In this document: piece after piece, positions 63,537 through 64,000 of the stretch
Numbering within the stretch: position 1 is the stretch's first letter
Layout of the letters: every line of letters begins with the position of its first letter
Assembly (NCBI GenBank): GCA_017617615.1
Contig: JAFZVV010000011.1
Span: forward strand, 434,001 to 498,000
Source of the DNA: Prevotella sp.
GTDB taxonomy: Bacteria > Bacteroidota > Bacteroidia > Bacteroidales > Bacteroidaceae
DNA length: 64,000 nucleotides
Direction: 5' to 3'
Translations under genes and position numbers: made by a program
Notes under the pieces: generated by a model
Databases searched by the model: none
Seen by the model: the letters and a program-made list of their open reading frames with translations, nothing else
Told to the model about the DNA's origin: nothing

Positions 63537-63561
63537 CAGAAACAACTACCTCATGTAAAAC

Positions 63562-64000
63562 ATGAAAAGACCATTCCTTTTTCTGTTGATACTGACCTTG
63601 ACATGGGCAACCCTACCGGCAATGGCTGCCAAACCCAAGAAAACACAACTCTCCGACAGGGAGTACTGGGTGTCGCTGGCCTACGACATGGCACGTCCGG
63701 TGCTCGAGAACATGGCCCATGGCGAACTGCAGAAAAACATGCTCACCGAATACAGTCCGAATTTCGACAACCGCAACAGGAAAGTGGTGTATATGGAGAC
63801 CTTCGGACGGCTGATGGCGGGCATCGCCCCCTGGCTCGCACTGCCCGACGACAACACCGCCGAAGGACAGCAGCGCAGGCAGTTGCGTGAATGGGCCCTG
63901 GCGAGTTACAAGAACGCCGTCGACCCACAGTCGCCCGACTACCTGCTGTGGCAGGGAGCCGGACAGGCCCTTGTCGATGCCGCCTATATCGCGGAGAGTT
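63562..64000 (+). CDS. DUF2264 secreted protein (N-terminal part; runs off the window)
   Basis: Translating from the ATG at 63562 gives 146 residues open to the window end. A signal peptide (MKRPFLFLLILTLTWATLPAMA) is followed by LSDREYWVSLAYDMARPVLENMA, FDNRNRKVVYMETFGRLMAGIAPWL and PDYLLWQGAGQALVDAAYIAES, the usual start of DUF2264 proteins, which have an alpha-barrel fold. Such genes often occur with pectin-degrading enzymes in Bacteroidota. Activity is not established from this fragment. Confidence 0.85.
   Translation, partial: MKRPFLFLLILTLTWATLPAMAAKPKKTQLSDREYWVSLAYDMARPVLENMAHGELQKNMLTEYSPNFDNRNRKVVYMETFGRLMAGIAPWLALPDDNTAEGQQRRQLREWALASYKNAVDPQSPDYLLWQGAGQALVDAAYIAES

Overview
The window is one contiguous piece of a Bacteroidota chromosome, most likely Prevotella or a close relative in Prevotellaceae. 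The signs are a SusC/SusD pair with a hybrid two-component regulator, a fused SecDF, the long IspG form, SufE/LemA/rhomboid genes of Bacteroidota type, and many promoters of the form TTTG - about 19 nt - TAnnTTTG with few Shine-Dalgarno sites. Coding density is high and I see no broken gene. The genes cut by the window edges are an aldo/keto reductase (left) and a DUF2264 protein (right).

Layout. 1-5.4 kb: a leftward run of a conserved unknown, rpoN, a PAP2 phosphatase, purE, ispG and an aldo/keto reductase, with ATGA overlaps. 5.5-7.3 kb: a HAD phosphatase and a papain-like lipoprotein. 7.4-12.1 kb: rightward U32 protein, SufE, SpoU-type methyltransferase, LemA and DUF2207. 12.2-14.9 kb: divergent CoA-transferase and a KDG-type sugar kinase. 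15-19.6 kb: cysS, a zinc-ribbon membrane protein, an LTA-synthase-like sulfatase-fold protein. 19.6-36.8 kb: a polysaccharide utilisation locus (PUL) that looks aimed at rhamnogalacturonan/pectin: SGNH esterases (one with two domains), GH105, hybrid two-component system, SusD, SusC, GH28, rhamnose mutarotase. 37-46 kb: metG, tRNA-Arg, ADP-ribosylglycohydrolase, secDF, an EEP-family hydrolase, rhomboid, HU. 46.1-51.6 kb: kduD-kduI, DsbD-like protein, UPF0597/CyuA-like protein. 51.7-53.8 kb: greA, HIT, mannose-1-P guanylyltransferase. 53.9-56.4 kb: tRNA-Leu followed by an AT-richer patch with two unrecognised secreted proteins. 56.4-62.1 kb: fructokinase, ndk, a nucleoside deoxyribosyltransferase-like protein, then clpS-clpA-aat. 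62.4-64 kb: an unusual YqiA-like hydrolase and the DUF2264 gene.

How genes fit together. The PUL would import and cut rhamnogalacturonan fragments. GH105 releases unsaturated uronate, which KduI, KduD and the KDG-type kinase (all in this window, outside the PUL) would carry to 2-keto-3-deoxy-6-phosphogluconate; RhaM serves the rhamnose branch. clpS-clpA-aat forms a compact leucine/N-degron pathway.

The most unusual material is non-coding: (i) a structured repeat family at 39.3 kb and 47.9-48.2 kb whose two hairpins show compensatory base changes; (ii) a palindrome-plus-promoter element placed before cysS, tRNA-Arg and a deoxyribosyltransferase-like gene; (iii) a terminator-like hairpin inside the greA leader; (iv) a perfect 23-bp inverted repeat between the tandem esterase and GH105; (v) a promoter-bearing repeat array before clpS with a partner copy before metG. 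All functional names come from motif recognition by eye; no database search was possible.
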